Source: Embleya scabrispora
Lineage (GTDB): Bacteria > Actinomycetota > Actinomycetes > Streptomycetales > Streptomycetaceae
Direction of reading: 5' to 3'
NCBI RefSeq assembly: GCF_002024165.1
Contig: NZ_MWQN01000001.1
Location: 1,798,001-1,862,000, forward strand
DNA length: 64,000 nucleotides
Position numbers and translations under genes: made by a program. The notes under the pieces were generated by a model. That model searched no databases, was not told where the DNA came from, and worked only from the letters and a program-made list of their open reading frames with translations. The stretch's first letter is position 1, and each line of letters opens with the position of its first letter. Shown here one piece after another: positions 33,618 to 42,735 of the stretch.

Positions 33618-34114
33618 CGGCCTGCTGTCTCCTAGACATCCGTTCCACCACGTGTCGTGCCCCGCCCCGAGGCGGTGTCGGCAGGTCGCCCGCTCCCCAC
33701 TCGGACCGGGCGGCCGTTACGTACCGTTCCGTACTCTTCCGTACCGGATACGGGCGCGACCACGGAGTGCGCCCGGCAGCCCGCCGGATCGCGCCGCAGG
33801 CCGCCCGCTCACCCACTAGATAGGACGCAGTGGACCCCCCGGCGCGTCACGGAAATTCGCCCGGATCATGAAGTACGTTCCACGCCAAGGCAGTTGCATT
33901 CCGAAGCCACGGTATTGGACCGCACCCCACGTCATCCGCGACACACCGTCCGTACCGAACCCCCCACGTGTCCCACGACCCGCCGGCCATCGGCCCGCGA
34001 TTCGCCCGTGTCGAAGCGATGATTCCGCACCACCCGCGGAGTCTCCCTCTCGGCGGTACGAAGGCCGCCGCGCACGCGCAGCCGACCCGCACGCCGCCCC
34101 GAGGAGCCGACCCG
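33618..34114. other. Intergenic region between divergent genes
   Basis: 497 bp without a convincing gene. Around 33718-33750 TTCCGTAC is repeated twice in a run of GTACC-containing elements, a possible operator. The hydrolase promoter should lie in the AT-richer part at 33850-33930. Confidence 0.4.
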
Positions 34115-35278
34115 ATGAACCCGAGCACCCCAGACGACCTGCGCACACTGCTCGAAACCCACATCGCCGAGGGAACACCCCCGGGCGCCGTGGCCCTGCT
34201 CGCCCGCGGCGACCGCGTCGAGGTACGGGCCGCCGGCTCCCTCGACGCCGCCGGCACCGCCCCGATGGCCCGGGACTCGATCTTCCGCATCGCGTCACTC
34301 ACCAAGCCCGTCGTCGCCGCCGCGGCGATGATGCTGATCGAGGACGGCCGAATCACCCCGGACGACCCGGTCGACGACCTCCTCCCGGAACTGGCCGACC
34401 GAAGCGTGGTCCGCACGCCCTCCGCCGCGATCGACGACGTGGTCCCCGCCGATCGCCCGATCACCGTGCTCGACCTGCTCACGTTCCGGGCCGGCTACGG
34501 CTTCCCGAGCGACTTCTCGCTGCCCGCGCTCGTCCCGCTGATGGAAAGGCTGGGCCAGGGTCCGCCGCAGCCGCAACAGGTCCCCGCGCCCGACGAGTGG
34601 ATGGCGCGGCTGTCCGAGATCCCGCTACTCCACCAGCCGGGCGAGGGCTGGCTCTACAACACCTGTTCGGACATCCTCGGCGTACTGATCGCCCGGGCGG
34701 CCGGTCGTCCGCTGCCCGAATTCCTCGCCGAACGACTGTTCGAGCCTCTCGGCATGGTCGACACCGGCTTCGCGGTACCGCCCGCCGACCTGGGGCGGTT
34801 CACCACCTGCCACCTCACCGACCCGGACGGCAGCCTCCGTATCGTCGACGCCCCCACCGGCCAGTGGAGCACCCCGCCCGCCTTCCCGTCCGGTGGCGGC
34901 GGCCTGGTCTCCACCGTGGACGACTACCACGCCTTCACCCGCCTGCTCCTCGCCGAGGGCACCGTCGCCGGGCGGCGTCTGCTCTCGCCGGAGTCGATCC
35001 GCCGGATGACCACCAACCACCTGACCCCGGCGCAGCGCAGGGCCACCGACCTGTTCCTGGAGGGCCAGGGATGGGGCTTCGGCGGCTCCGTCGACATCGA
35101 GGCCGCCAACGCGTGGAACGTCCCCGGCCGCTACGGATGGATCGGCGGCACCGGCACCACGGCCCACATCGTCCCGACGACCGGCAGCACCGCCATCCTC
35201 TTCACCCAGGTACAACTCGCGGATCCCACCCCTCCCGCCCTGATGCGCGCGTTCTGGCAACTCGCCGCCCACGCCTGA
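34115..35278 (+). CDS. Serine beta-lactamase-fold hydrolase (class C/esterase group)
   Basis: A 387-residue protein of the beta-lactamase/D-alanyl-D-alanine carboxypeptidase/EstB family. The catalytic SxxK is SLTK near residue 59, the second motif is YNT in the stretch GWLYNTCSD near 182, and the third-motif region reads WIGGTGTTAH near 347. No signal peptide is visible, so it is probably a cytoplasmic esterase or amidase, not an exported beta-lactamase. ATG 34115 is chosen because GAGGAG lies 8 nt upstream. A PhzF-family gene follows in the same direction. Confidence 0.88.
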   Translation: MNPSTPDDLRTLLETHIAEGTPPGAVALLARGDRVEVRAAGSLDAAGTAPMARDSIFRIASLTKPVVAAAAMMLIEDGRITPDDPVDDLLPELADRSVVRTPSAAIDDVVPADRPITVLDLLTFRAGYGFPSDFSLPALVPLMERLGQGPPQPQQVPAPDEWMARLSEIPLLHQPGEGWLYNTCSDILGVLIARAAGRPLPEFLAERLFEPLGMVDTGFAVPPADLGRFTTCHLTDPDGSLRIVDAPTGQWSTPPAFPSGGGGLVSTVDDYHAFTRLLLAEGTVAGRRLLSPESIRRMTTNHLTPAQRRATDLFLEGQGWGFGGSVDIEAANAWNVPGRYGWIGGTGTTAHIVPTTGSTAILFTQVQLADPTPPALMRAFWQLAAHA

Positions 35279-35339
35279 CCCCACGGCCCGCCGGCGGTCC
35301 CGGGAATCGTCCCGCCGCCCGACAACGTTGCCCTGCGAC

Positions 35340-36320
35340 ATGAAGACATCGGCCCCGGACCCGGCCCCCACCGACGCCCCGCTTCGCTACACCGCCTTCT
35401 CCACCGACCCGAACGGCGGCAACCCTGCCGGCGTGGTCCTGGACGCCGGCGCTCTGACCGACCGGGACATGCTCACGATCGCCGCCGAACTCGGCTACTC
35501 CGAAACAGCCTTCCTCACCCGAACCGAAACCGAAGCCGGACCCGGACCCGGACCCGAAGCCGGAATCAAAAGCGGAACCGGAACCGCAGCCGAATCCCCA
35601 GCCGAAGCCGCAGTCGAACCCACCACCCCCCGCACCTACACCGTCCGCTACTTCAGCCCCCTCGCCGAGGTCTCCTTCTGCGGCCACGCCACCATCGCCG
35701 CCGCGATCGCCCTCGCCGAGCGCATCGGCCCCGGCCCGCTCGCCTTCACCACCCCGGCGGGCCTCGTCCCGGTCGACGTAGCCCCCGGCCCCGACGGCCG
35801 GCTCCGCGCCACGCTCACCAGCGTCGAGCCGCACCACACCCCCGCCCCGGCCGCCGACGTCGCCGAAGCGCTGGCCCTGCTCGGCTGGAGCGCCGACGAC
35901 CTCGACCCCGAACTGCCGCCCGGCTACGCCTACGCCGGTGCCCACCACCTGATCCTGGCCGCCGCGACCCGGTCCCGCCTGGCCGATCTGGATTACGACT
36001 TCGACGGCCTCGCCGCCTTCATGCGAGCCCGCGACCTGACCACGCTGCAACTGGTCCGACGCACCTCGGCGGACACCTTCCACGTCCGCGACCCGTTCCC
36101 CGTCGGCGGCGTGATCGAGGACCCGGCCACCGGCGCCGCCGCGGCCGCCCTCGGCCACTACCTGCGCGCCCTGTCCCTGGTCCCCGCGCGAGCCACCCTG
36201 ACCCTGCACCAGGGCGACGACCTCGGCCGCCCCGGCGTACTCACCGTCGACCTCGACGAACACGACCCCCGCATCCGCGTATCCGGCCCGGCCGTCCCGA
36301 TCCCCACCCCGACCGCCTGA
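35340..36320 (+). CDS. PhzF-family isomerase with low-complexity insertion
   Basis: A 326-residue PhzF/diaminopimelate-epimerase-fold protein: FSTDPNGGNPAGVVLDA near the N-terminus, the putative catalytic Glu in LGYSETAFL, CGHATIAAA near 115 and DPATGAAAAALG near 265. Right after the SETAF strand there is an insertion of about 35 residues made of Gly-Pro, Glu-Ala and Thr repeats (TETEAGPGPGPEAG), absent from typical PhzF proteins, encoded by CCGGAC-like repeats. Enzymatic role unknown; relatives isomerise small metabolites. ATG 35340 has no good ribosome-binding site. Confidence 0.88.
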   Translation: MKTSAPDPAPTDAPLRYTAFSTDPNGGNPAGVVLDAGALTDRDMLTIAAELGYSETAFLTRTETEAGPGPGPEAGIKSGTGTAAESPAEAAVEPTTPRTYTVRYFSPLAEVSFCGHATIAAAIALAERIGPGPLAFTTPAGLVPVDVAPGPDGRLRATLTSVEPHHTPAPAADVAEALALLGWSADDLDPELPPGYAYAGAHHLILAAATRSRLADLDYDFDGLAAFMRARDLTTLQLVRRTSADTFHVRDPFPVGGVIEDPATGAAAAALGHYLRALSLVPARATLTLHQGDDLGRPGVLTVDLDEHDPRIRVSGPAVPIPTPTA

Positions 36321-36404
36321 ACCCGCCACCGGCCCCGCCGCCCAACCACGCCGCCGAGCAGCCCCCGCCCGCCCCGATCCGGGTTAGCCAATTTGTGCCA
36401 CAGG

Positions 36405-36416
36405 TGGTCCAGACCA
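36405..36416. promoter_or_regulatory. DasR-like dre / chitinase-type operator
   Basis: TGGTCCAGACCA matches the core of the DasR responsive element (consensus remembered as TGGTCTAGACCA) and the 12-bp repeats of streptomycete chitinase promoters. It is 254 bp before the LPMO start. Confidence 0.8.
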
Positions 36417-36496
36417 TTGCCGACCGGAATTCCCTCTTCTAACGTGAAGGAGCGCCCCCGGTAACGAAGGCACGCGACTCGCGCAGGTCGCACCCG

Positions 36497-36520
36497 ACAC
36501 GATCCGCACCCGGATCGTGT
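36497..36520 (+). other. Hairpin in the LPMO leader
   Basis: ACACGATCCG and CGGATCGTGT form a 10-bp perfect stem with a 4-nt loop in the roughly 230-nt region between the dre-like site and the LPMO ATG. Possible mRNA stabiliser or regulator-binding site. Confidence 0.5.
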
Positions 36521-36669
36521 GGTTCCACGTTCGGATGCGGATGTCGACGTCCCATCGACTCGTGACATCCGCGCTCCGGCGCACGTGCGCACGCGCGCGG
36601 ACCGTTTCGAGGCCGCGTCCGAACGAGTCTGCCCGTCCCGGCACGACTTCGTTCACGAGGAGAAGTTCG

Positions 36670-37263
36670 ATGCGCAAGAGCACCATCCTGGCCACGCTGA
36701 GCGCTTCGGTGCTCGCCCTGCCGTTCCTGCTGCCGGCGTCCTCCGCCTCCGCCCACGGGTACATCTCCAGCCCCGCCAGCCGCTCCGCGTTGTGCGGCGA
36801 GGGCAAGGTCAAGCGCTGCGGCGACATCCAGTGGGAGCCGCAGAGCGTCGAGGGCCCCAAGGGTTACCCCGCGGGTGGACCGCCCGACGGGCAGCTGTGC
36901 GCCGGCGCGGACGGCCGCTGGGCCCCGCTCGACAATCCGCGCAACGGCGCCTGGCCGACCACCCCGCTCACCTCCGGCGCCTCGTTCAGCTTCACCTGGG
37001 AGATCGAGGCCCGGCACTCGACCACGTCGTTCCGCTACTACATCACCAAGCCGACCTGGAATCCCGCGACCCCGATCAGCCGCGCCCAGATCGAGAGCAC
37101 CCCGTTCCTGACCGTCCCGTACCACGGTGCCCAGCCCGCCGCACACCAGGTGCACACCGGCACCCTCCCGGCCGGCCGCACCGGCCGCGCGCTGATCTTC
37201 GCCGTCTGGGACGTCGACGACACCGACAACGCGTTCTACTCCTGCTCCGACGTGACCTTCTGA
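36670..37263 (+). CDS. Secreted lytic polysaccharide monooxygenase (AA10)
   Basis: A 197-residue copper enzyme that cleaves chitin or cellulose oxidatively outside the cell. Residues 1-28 are a signal peptide ending ASA; cleavage exposes His29 as the N-terminal residue of mature HGYISSPASR, one arm of the copper histidine brace. The second brace His lies in WEIEARHSTTSFRYYITK. Four Cys (CGEGKVKRCGD, and CAG, CSD) can form disulfides. No carbohydrate-binding module is attached. GAGGAGAAG precedes ATG 36670. The upstream dre-like site indicates N-acetylglucosamine/DasR control and hence chitin as substrate. Confidence 0.95.
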   Translation: MRKSTILATLSASVLALPFLLPASSASAHGYISSPASRSALCGEGKVKRCGDIQWEPQSVEGPKGYPAGGPPDGQLCAGADGRWAPLDNPRNGAWPTTPLTSGASFSFTWEIEARHSTTSFRYYITKPTWNPATPISRAQIESTPFLTVPYHGAQPAAHQVHTGTLPAGRTGRALIFAVWDVDDTDNAFYSCSDVTF

Positions 37264-37499
37264 CCGGAGCACCCTCCGGAACCACCCGTCACACCCCGCC
37301 CGGCGGTCGCCCACAACGGCCGCCGGGCCCGCCACGCCCGACATCCCCACGCACCCGCCCGTCCACCTGCCCACCCGCCCACCAGGCCCGACGGCCCACC
37401 TCACCTCCCTCCAAGCGCCCCGTCCGACCCCGGACACGCGCCGAAGGGACGGTTGGTGGACCTCCATCGGACAGCACCTGGAAGGATGGGGAGGATGGA

Positions 37500-38876
37500 G
37501 TGCGCACAGTTCACACGGTGACGGGAGCAGGCGTGGTGGTCGGATCCGCACGACGGTCCCTCGGGGGCGGCCTTCCCCTGTCGCTCACGCTCGCGCCGCT
37601 GCTCCTGGCTCTGCTCCCGGGCGCGTTCGCCGGCGGCGAGACCCGTCCGTGGCGCCGGCGCAAGGAAGCCGCCCGCTCGGCCGCACTGGCCGCGCGCGAG
37701 GCGGCGGGCGAGGCGTTCCTCCAGTTGGACACCGCGCAGCGGGACATGATGCTCTCGCTGGAGACGGTCCGAGCCGTACGCGGCGCGCGCGGCACCGAGG
37801 ACGCGCTGCGCGGCTTCGCCGCGGTGAGCCTGCGGATCGACGAGGTGAGCGCCGCCTACATCGCGCTGATGGACCGTCATCCGCTCGACGTGGAGTTGGA
37901 GACTGACGAATACGAGTCGGCTCGGCGGGAGTTGGCCGAGGTGGCGAGTCGACTCGACGCCGTGCGCCAGGAGTTGGACCGCTTCGGCACCTCGCTGGGC
38001 CCGCTGCTCGCCGACGCCGAACAGGCCCTCGGCCGACTGCCCCCCGCCGTGGACCGGGCCCGCCGCGCCGCCGCCGAGGCCGAACGGGCGGTCGCCGAGA
38101 CCGAGCGGGCCGGCCTCGGCTCGCCCGCGCTCACCACCCGACTGGCCGCCGTACGCGCCGACCTGACCGAACTGGACCGGGGCCCGGCCGCGCTGGGCAT
38201 CCCGGGCACGCTCGAGGTGGCCCAGCGGATCGAGACCTCGGCCGCCGAGCTGCGCGCGGAGGCCGAGCGGCTGCCCAGGCAGCGCGAGGAGGTCACCAAC
38301 CGGCTGTCCTCGCTGCGCACCCGCGCTCAGGCGCTGGAATCCCGCCTGGGCACGATGGAGCCGGCCCTGCACCGACTGCGCCGCGACTACGTACAGTCCT
38401 GCTGGATCGACCTGGAGCAGGTGCCGGCGCGCACCCGACAGGCCCTGGGCGTGGCCCGCAGCCGCCTGGAGGAGGCCGGCGCCGCGGCCGGACGCGGCGA
38501 GTACGCCGACGCGGTCAGCCGGCTGGCCACCGCCCGGGCCACCCTCAAGGACGCCGACGAGGCGATGGCCTCGGTCAACGACCGGCTGCACGCGCTGGAG
38601 GAGGTGGCCCGCGACCCGGAGGCCGAGCTGGAGCGCACCCGGTTCGCGCTGCGCGACGCCCAGCGGCTCGCCCTCGGCGGCCGGGCCAACGCCGAGGAGC
38701 GCTACGCCCGCCGGCTGGACGCGCTCGTGTACCGCCTGGAGGCGATCGCCGCAGAGCCGGAGCAGCCCCGCCCGGACTGGTGGCGCTTCCTCAGCGAGAC
38801 CCGGGACATCCGCGCCGAGGTCGCGGCCACCGTGCAGGTGATCCGCGAGGACCGAGCCGGCCCCGGCCCGCACTGA
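37500..38876 (+). CDS. Secreted or membrane-anchored coiled-coil protein
   Basis: A 458-residue protein of unknown function. A hydrophobic segment at residues about 22-42 (LSLTLAPLLLALLPGAFAGG) is a signal peptide or anchor; nearly all the rest is charged heptad-type helix (for example RRAAAEAERAVAETERAG). The central part resembles the region after the membrane helix in streptomycete TPM-domain proteins, but the TPM domain itself is missing; this similarity is from memory. GTG 37500 follows GGGGAGG. The last ten codons coincide with the first copy of a 31-33 bp tandem repeat. Confidence 0.75.
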   Translation: MRTVHTVTGAGVVVGSARRSLGGGLPLSLTLAPLLLALLPGAFAGGETRPWRRRKEAARSAALAAREAAGEAFLQLDTAQRDMMLSLETVRAVRGARGTEDALRGFAAVSLRIDEVSAAYIALMDRHPLDVELETDEYESARRELAEVASRLDAVRQELDRFGTSLGPLLADAEQALGRLPPAVDRARRAAAEAERAVAETERAGLGSPALTTRLAAVRADLTELDRGPAALGIPGTLEVAQRIETSAAELRAEAERLPRQREEVTNRLSSLRTRAQALESRLGTMEPALHRLRRDYVQSCWIDLEQVPARTRQALGVARSRLEEAGAAAGRGEYADAVSRLATARATLKDADEAMASVNDRLHALEEVARDPEAELERTRFALRDAQRLALGGRANAEERYARRLDALVYRLEAIAAEPEQPRPDWWRFLSETRDIRAEVAATVQVIREDRAGPGPH

Positions 38877-39004
38877 CGCGAGGACCGAGCCGACTCGCCC
38901 GCACCGACGAGAACCGAGCCGACTCCCACCGGCACTGACGCGAGGACCGAGCCGAACCCCACCGGCACCGACGCGAGAACCGAGCCGACCTCGACCCGCA
39001 CTGG
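38844..39004 (+). repeat. Five tandem 31-33 bp repeats overlapping a gene end
   Basis: Copies start at 38844, 38877, 38908, 38939 and 38972; each has the form CGCGAGGACCGAGCCGAC then a variable part and CACTGA or CACCGA. The first copy encodes the C-terminus and stop of the coiled-coil protein; the others are downstream. Confidence 0.88.
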
Positions 39005-39336
39005 CACCAAACCCGGACACTACGCACAGCGATCATCCGCCACCCGAAAGCCGTCATTTTCCGCAATCGACGCACATTCGGCAACTCCACGTAGCGCTTT
39101 CGTCGCCATGTTCGACCGGTCGGGTAAAAAATCGGCACCGGTGGCCGCTTTCTCGAAAATCAAGGTTTAAAGTCGACGGACCGGCCGACTTCGGGACCTT
39201 GGTCCCGATTCACGGGACGAAACCCCGTGGCGCTCGGGTGCGAGACCCCGGGCGCTCGGGGCGGAGAGCCGAGGCGCCGGGGATGGGTCCCGCGCGCCGC
39301 GCCGGCGACCACGATGCTGACACCGGGAAGTCGCAC
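39005..39336. other. Intergenic region with promoter-like patch
   Basis: No gene seen. The stretch 39030-39175 is markedly AT-richer than its surroundings and probably holds the promoter of the next gene, followed by a G-rich leader. Confidence 0.45.
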
Positions 39337-39816
39337 ATGCCCGTGCTCTTGATGCTCCTGTTCGTCTTTCTCCTCGTCCTGGTACCGCCGTGCCTGCGCG
39401 CGCTGCGCCGGGCTCCGCAGGCGGCCCCGGTGTTGCCCCTGCACACCGACGACATGACCGACATGCACCGCATGATGGCCGTCGCCTACGAGGAGGAGCG
39501 CGCGGTGCTGCATCGCCGGGCGGTCAGCTGGCTGCACTCGCTCGGGCGCGGTCCGCTGCGGGTGACCGACGCCCAGGCGGCGACCGGCAACCGCGGCTGC
39601 GACCTGGTCACCCTCGGCGACGGCACGGTGCTCGGCCTGTCCTCGACGGGGGTGGTCATGCACGAGTTGTGCGGCGCGCTCGACCGCTTCACCGAGGTCG
39701 CGCTGACCCGGGTGCGCGCCGCGCGCGACGGCTTCGAACTGACCTTCGACATGGAGTGCGGCCGGCAGCTGCACGCCCGGGCCGAACTACTGACCGTCCG
39801 CGGCGCCTGCGTCTGA
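39337..39816 (+). CDS. Small membrane-anchored hypothetical protein
   Basis: A 159-residue protein with an N-terminal membrane helix (MPVLLMLLFVFLLVLVPPCL) and a soluble domain of about 130 residues without recognised motifs. ATG 39337 follows GGGAAG. Its last 30 bp overlap the end of the convergent phosphopantetheinyl transferase gene, so each 3' end also codes on the other strand. Confidence 0.7.
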   Translation: MPVLLMLLFVFLLVLVPPCLRALRRAPQAAPVLPLHTDDMTDMHRMMAVAYEEERAVLHRRAVSWLHSLGRGPLRVTDAQAATGNRGCDLVTLGDGTVLGLSSTGVVMHELCGALDRFTEVALTRVRAARDGFELTFDMECGRQLHARAELLTVRGACV

Positions 39817-40596
39817 CCGGTCCGGCGCCGCCCCGCCCGGCAGCGATACCGCGTCCACCCAGCGCTCGCGCACCGTGTCCGGCCCGGGTCCGCGCAGCGC
39901 CACCGTCGCCGCGTAGCCGACGCCCGGCGCCAGGTCGTACATCCGCACCGCATCCTGCCCGTGGTGCGGATGTCCGCCGTCCGGGTCGATCGCCGCAAGG
40001 CGGCCCGGCACGCCCGCCGCACGCGCCGCCTCCGGCGGATCCGGCCACTCCAGCAATCGGGGCGGCTCGCCGGCGCCGGACACCGTCAACCGGCGCGGAT
40101 CGACGGTCAGACCGAGCCCGTACACCTTGAGCAGTGCCTCCTTGCGGGTCCACCGGGTGATCGCGTCGACCGCCCGCGAGCGCGCCGGCAGCCGGCCCTG
40201 CGCGGCCAGTTCGGCGCTCGACAGGATGCCCGCGACGGTGGCGATCCGCTCCACGTCCACGCCCACCTCGGCGCCCTCGACCACCGCGAGCACGACCCGC
40301 TCCCCGGCGTGCGAGATGGAGAAGTCGAGCCGGGACGGGCCACGCACCACCCTCGGCTTGCCCCGGTCGCACCCGCAAAGCCGGCAGGTCGTATCGAAGC
40401 GCACCTCGCCCGGGGCCACGTCGAGCCGGGCCGCCAGCACCCGCCGGGCCAGCGCCCGGGCGGTGGCGAACCTGGCCCGGTCGGCCGGGCGGCGATACCG
40501 CTCGTATCTGGCCCGCTCGGCCGCGTCGAACCAGGCCCGCGCGACCGCGTCGGGATCCGGCTCGGCCCACCACACGACACACTCGGCAGGTCCCAC
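39787..40596 (-). CDS. Sfp-type 4'-phosphopantetheinyl transferase
   Basis: A 269-residue enzyme that moves phosphopantetheine from CoA to the Ser of carrier domains. The Mg/CoA motifs are VGVDVERI (near residue 112) and WTRKEALLKVYG (near 150); ISHAGERVVLAV precedes them. A Cys cluster TCRLCGCDRGKP near 75 is typical of the Sfp/EntD class (GxxKP-type loop). GTG 40596 is preferred over an upstream TTG because GGAGGAGG lies just before it. It is the only such enzyme in the window and may activate Ser548 of the Pls-like synthetase. Confidence 0.92.
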   Translation of the reverse strand: MGPAECVVWWAEPDPDAVARAWFDAAERARYERYRRPADRARFATARALARRVLAARLDVAPGEVRFDTTCRLCGCDRGKPRVVRGPSRLDFSISHAGERVVLAVVEGAEVGVDVERIATVAGILSSAELAAQGRLPARSRAVDAITRWTRKEALLKVYGLGLTVDPRRLTVSGAGEPPRLLEWPDPPEAARAAGVPGRLAAIDPDGGHPHHGQDAVRMYDLAPGVGYAATVALRGPGPDTVRERWVDAVSLPGGAAPDRSDAGAADGQ

Positions 40597-40735
40597 GACG
40601 GCCCCTCCTCCTCGTCGCGCACCATTCAACCGCGCCCGAACCGGACCCGGGCCCGATCATCCGGAACAGGCGCGCCCGCCCGCGGCCCGACGGCGGCGAG
40701 CCGACACACCGCGACGCCGGACGCCTACGCGCCGA

Positions 40736-41557
40736 TCACCGGCCGACGCCGACTCGACTCCGCTCCAACAGCCACTCGGCGATCCGCTCCCCCGCGGACA
40801 GTCCCATCGCGGTCAACGCCTCCACATGCGGCGCCGACCAGCCGCTGTCGGCCAGTTCGCCGTGCCCCGGCCGCACCCCGGCGACCGCGGCCCGCAGCAG
40901 TTCGATGTCCAGGAGCGAGTCGCCGGCCGCGAACACCGCGTCGGCCGAGGCCCGTCGGGCCACCTCGCGCACCGCGTCGCCCTTGGTCAGCGCGTCCGGG
41001 ACGAGGTAGAGCTTGCGCCCTTGGAGCGAGACACCGTAGCCGCGCGCGTTCGCCCACTCCGTCAACTCCGGCACGAACTCCGGCGGCAGCGCCGCCCGTT
41101 CCACCACCAGATAGCCGAACAGGTCTTCGGCCACCCGGAGTTTGAGCGTCCACTCGGGCCGGGCGACCACTTCGAGGTGGGCGATCACCTCCGGCAGCGG
41201 CGCGGCCTTCGCGGCGAGCGTCTTGCGCACCCCCGCGTGCCAGTCCGGGTCGCTCTCGCCGTGCACGAGCAGGTGGCCGCCGTTGGCGCAGATGGCGAAC
41301 TCCGGTGCCCGGCCGGGCAGTACGATCCGCCCGTACTGCTCCCGGGTGCGCGTGGTGGTGGGCACGAACGTGCTGTGCTCGGCGAGTTCGGCCAGCAGCT
41401 CGCTCGCCCGGCGGGTCACGAAGGACATCGGCGCGCCCTCGTACTCCTCCACGCACACCAGCTCGGGCGTCGGCTCCTCGGGGCCCAGCCCCAGCCGCGC
41501 GGCGGCCTTCGAGTAGATCAGGGTCCGGTCCAGGTCACTGGCCACCAGCACGTTCAC
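40736..41557 (-). CDS. HAD-superfamily (Cof-type) phosphatase of ter biosynthetic operon
   Basis: A 273-residue HAD hydrolase: motif I ASDLDRTLIY near the N-terminus, TRTREQYGRI, the motif III Lys in DALTKGDAV and motif IV AAGDSLLDIELL near 200. It should remove a phosphate from a small metabolite. It is the last gene of an overlapping operon with StiP-like, phosphoribosyltransferase-TRSP and CitE-like genes; this set accompanies ter genes and was proposed by Anantharaman, Iyer and Aravind to make a nucleoside-like metabolite. GTG 41557 overlaps the preceding stop (GTGA at 41554-41557). Confidence 0.9.
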   Translation of the reverse strand: MNVLVASDLDRTLIYSKAAARLGLGPEEPTPELVCVEEYEGAPMSFVTRRASELLAELAEHSTFVPTTTRTREQYGRIVLPGRAPEFAICANGGHLLVHGESDPDWHAGVRKTLAAKAAPLPEVIAHLEVVARPEWTLKLRVAEDLFGYLVVERAALPPEFVPELTEWANARGYGVSLQGRKLYLVPDALTKGDAVREVARRASADAVFAAGDSLLDIELLRAAVAGVRPGHGELADSGWSAPHVEALTAMGLSAGERIAEWLLERSRVGVGR

Positions 41558-42735
41558 GCCACGCCCCCGTCCCGGCGAAAGCCCGGTTTGACCAGACCCA
41601 CGCACGAGTAAGGCAGGTCGCCCACGTCGATCACCGGCACCCCGCGCTGGGCGGCGAGCATGCGCACGTGGTCCAGTTCCGCGCCGACCCCCTCGCGGGC
41701 GAGGATCTGCCACGGCACCCGGCGCAGCAGCACCCGCGTGGTCTCGCCGACCCCGGGCTTGATCAGGTTGATGTTGTCGATCCCGTACTCGGCGCCGATC
41801 CGCTCGACCGCGCGCCATCCGGCCCACGTCGGCGTGCGGTCGCTCGCGGCGAGCGCGGGCTGGTCGCGCGCCACGTCCTGGGCCACCGCGTCGAAGCGTT
41901 CGGCGACGGCGTCCAGGAACAGCCCGGACACGTCCGCGTCGGCCAACTCGGCGTAGAACTTCGCGCCGTGGAACTCGTCCGGACCGACCAGGTCGTCGCG
42001 CAGCACGGTGCGCGAGACCAGCCCGGACACCGTCGAGTTCAGGCACGCGGACGGGATGAGGAAGTCGTCCCGGGTGCCGTAGGTACGCACGCACGAGCCC
42101 GGGTCGGCCAGCACGGCCAACTCCGGGTCGAAGCGCATGCCGGTGGTCGCCGCGGTCAGATCCAGCGCGTCGGACAACTCGCGGGTGATCGCGCCCTTGC
42201 CGGTCCAGCCGTCCACGAAGACGATCCGCGACGGGTCGAACTCGCGGCCCAGCCAACGCAGCGCGGTGGTGTCGATGCCGCGTCCGCGCACGATCGACAC
42301 GGCGAAGTGCGGCAGCGTCAGGCCGTGCGCGCGCCGGGCCCAGCGGCGCATCAGCACGCCCACCGGGGTGCCGGCGCGGGCCAGCGAGACCAGCACCGCG
42401 TCCCGGCCGCGTTCGGCGAGGATGGTCTCGGTGACCACGCCGACCGCGTGCGCGATCCGCTCCGCCGAGGCCTCCAGCGCGGCGTGGAACAGCGCCTGGT
42501 ACTCGGGCGAGGGCTGGTACTCGATGGGCAACGACTCGGCGTAGTGCGCGCCCGCGTGCTGGATCGCCTCCTCGCGCTCCTCCAGCGGCGCTTCCAACTC
42601 GACCGCGGACAGGTCCTTGAGCAGCCAGGCGACCTCGTCGGCGGCGTAGGAGGAGAACGCGGGACCGTACAGCGGCTCCGGCAGCTTCCCGGTGTCGGGT
42701 CCGGCCGCACCGGGCCGATCGGACTGGTGGTTCAT
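41554..42735 (-). CDS. StiP/PELOTA-type protein of ter biosynthetic operon
   Basis: A 393-residue protein of the group annotated cysteine protease StiP or PELOTA-domain protein in tellurite-resistance loci. Recognisable segments are VLVSLARAGTPVGVLMRRW (phosphoribosyltransferase-like loop), FVDGWTGKGAITREL and a C-terminal half with NINLIKPGVGETTRVLLRRVPW, resembling RNA-binding PELOTA regions. True activity is unknown. ATG 42735 overlaps the stop of the upstream phosphoribosyltransferase (ATGA at 42732-42735) and its own stop overlaps the HAD start, so the three enzymes are made in fixed proportion. Confidence 0.8.
   Translation of the reverse strand: MNHQSDRPGAAGPDTGKLPEPLYGPAFSSYAADEVAWLLKDLSAVELEAPLEEREEAIQHAGAHYAESLPIEYQPSPEYQALFHAALEASAERIAHAVGVVTETILAERGRDAVLVSLARAGTPVGVLMRRWARRAHGLTLPHFAVSIVRGRGIDTTALRWLGREFDPSRIVFVDGWTGKGAITRELSDALDLTAATTGMRFDPELAVLADPGSCVRTYGTRDDFLIPSACLNSTVSGLVSRTVLRDDLVGPDEFHGAKFYAELADADVSGLFLDAVAERFDAVAQDVARDQPALAASDRTPTWAGWRAVERIGAEYGIDNINLIKPGVGETTRVLLRRVPWQILAREGVGAELDHVRMLAAQRGVPVIDVGDLPYSCVGLVKPGFRRDGGVA

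Noticed and set aside
34115-35278. Secreted beta-lactamase giving antibiotic resistance
   Set aside because: No signal peptide is visible, and the motifs fit the broader esterase/carboxypeptidase-like group better.
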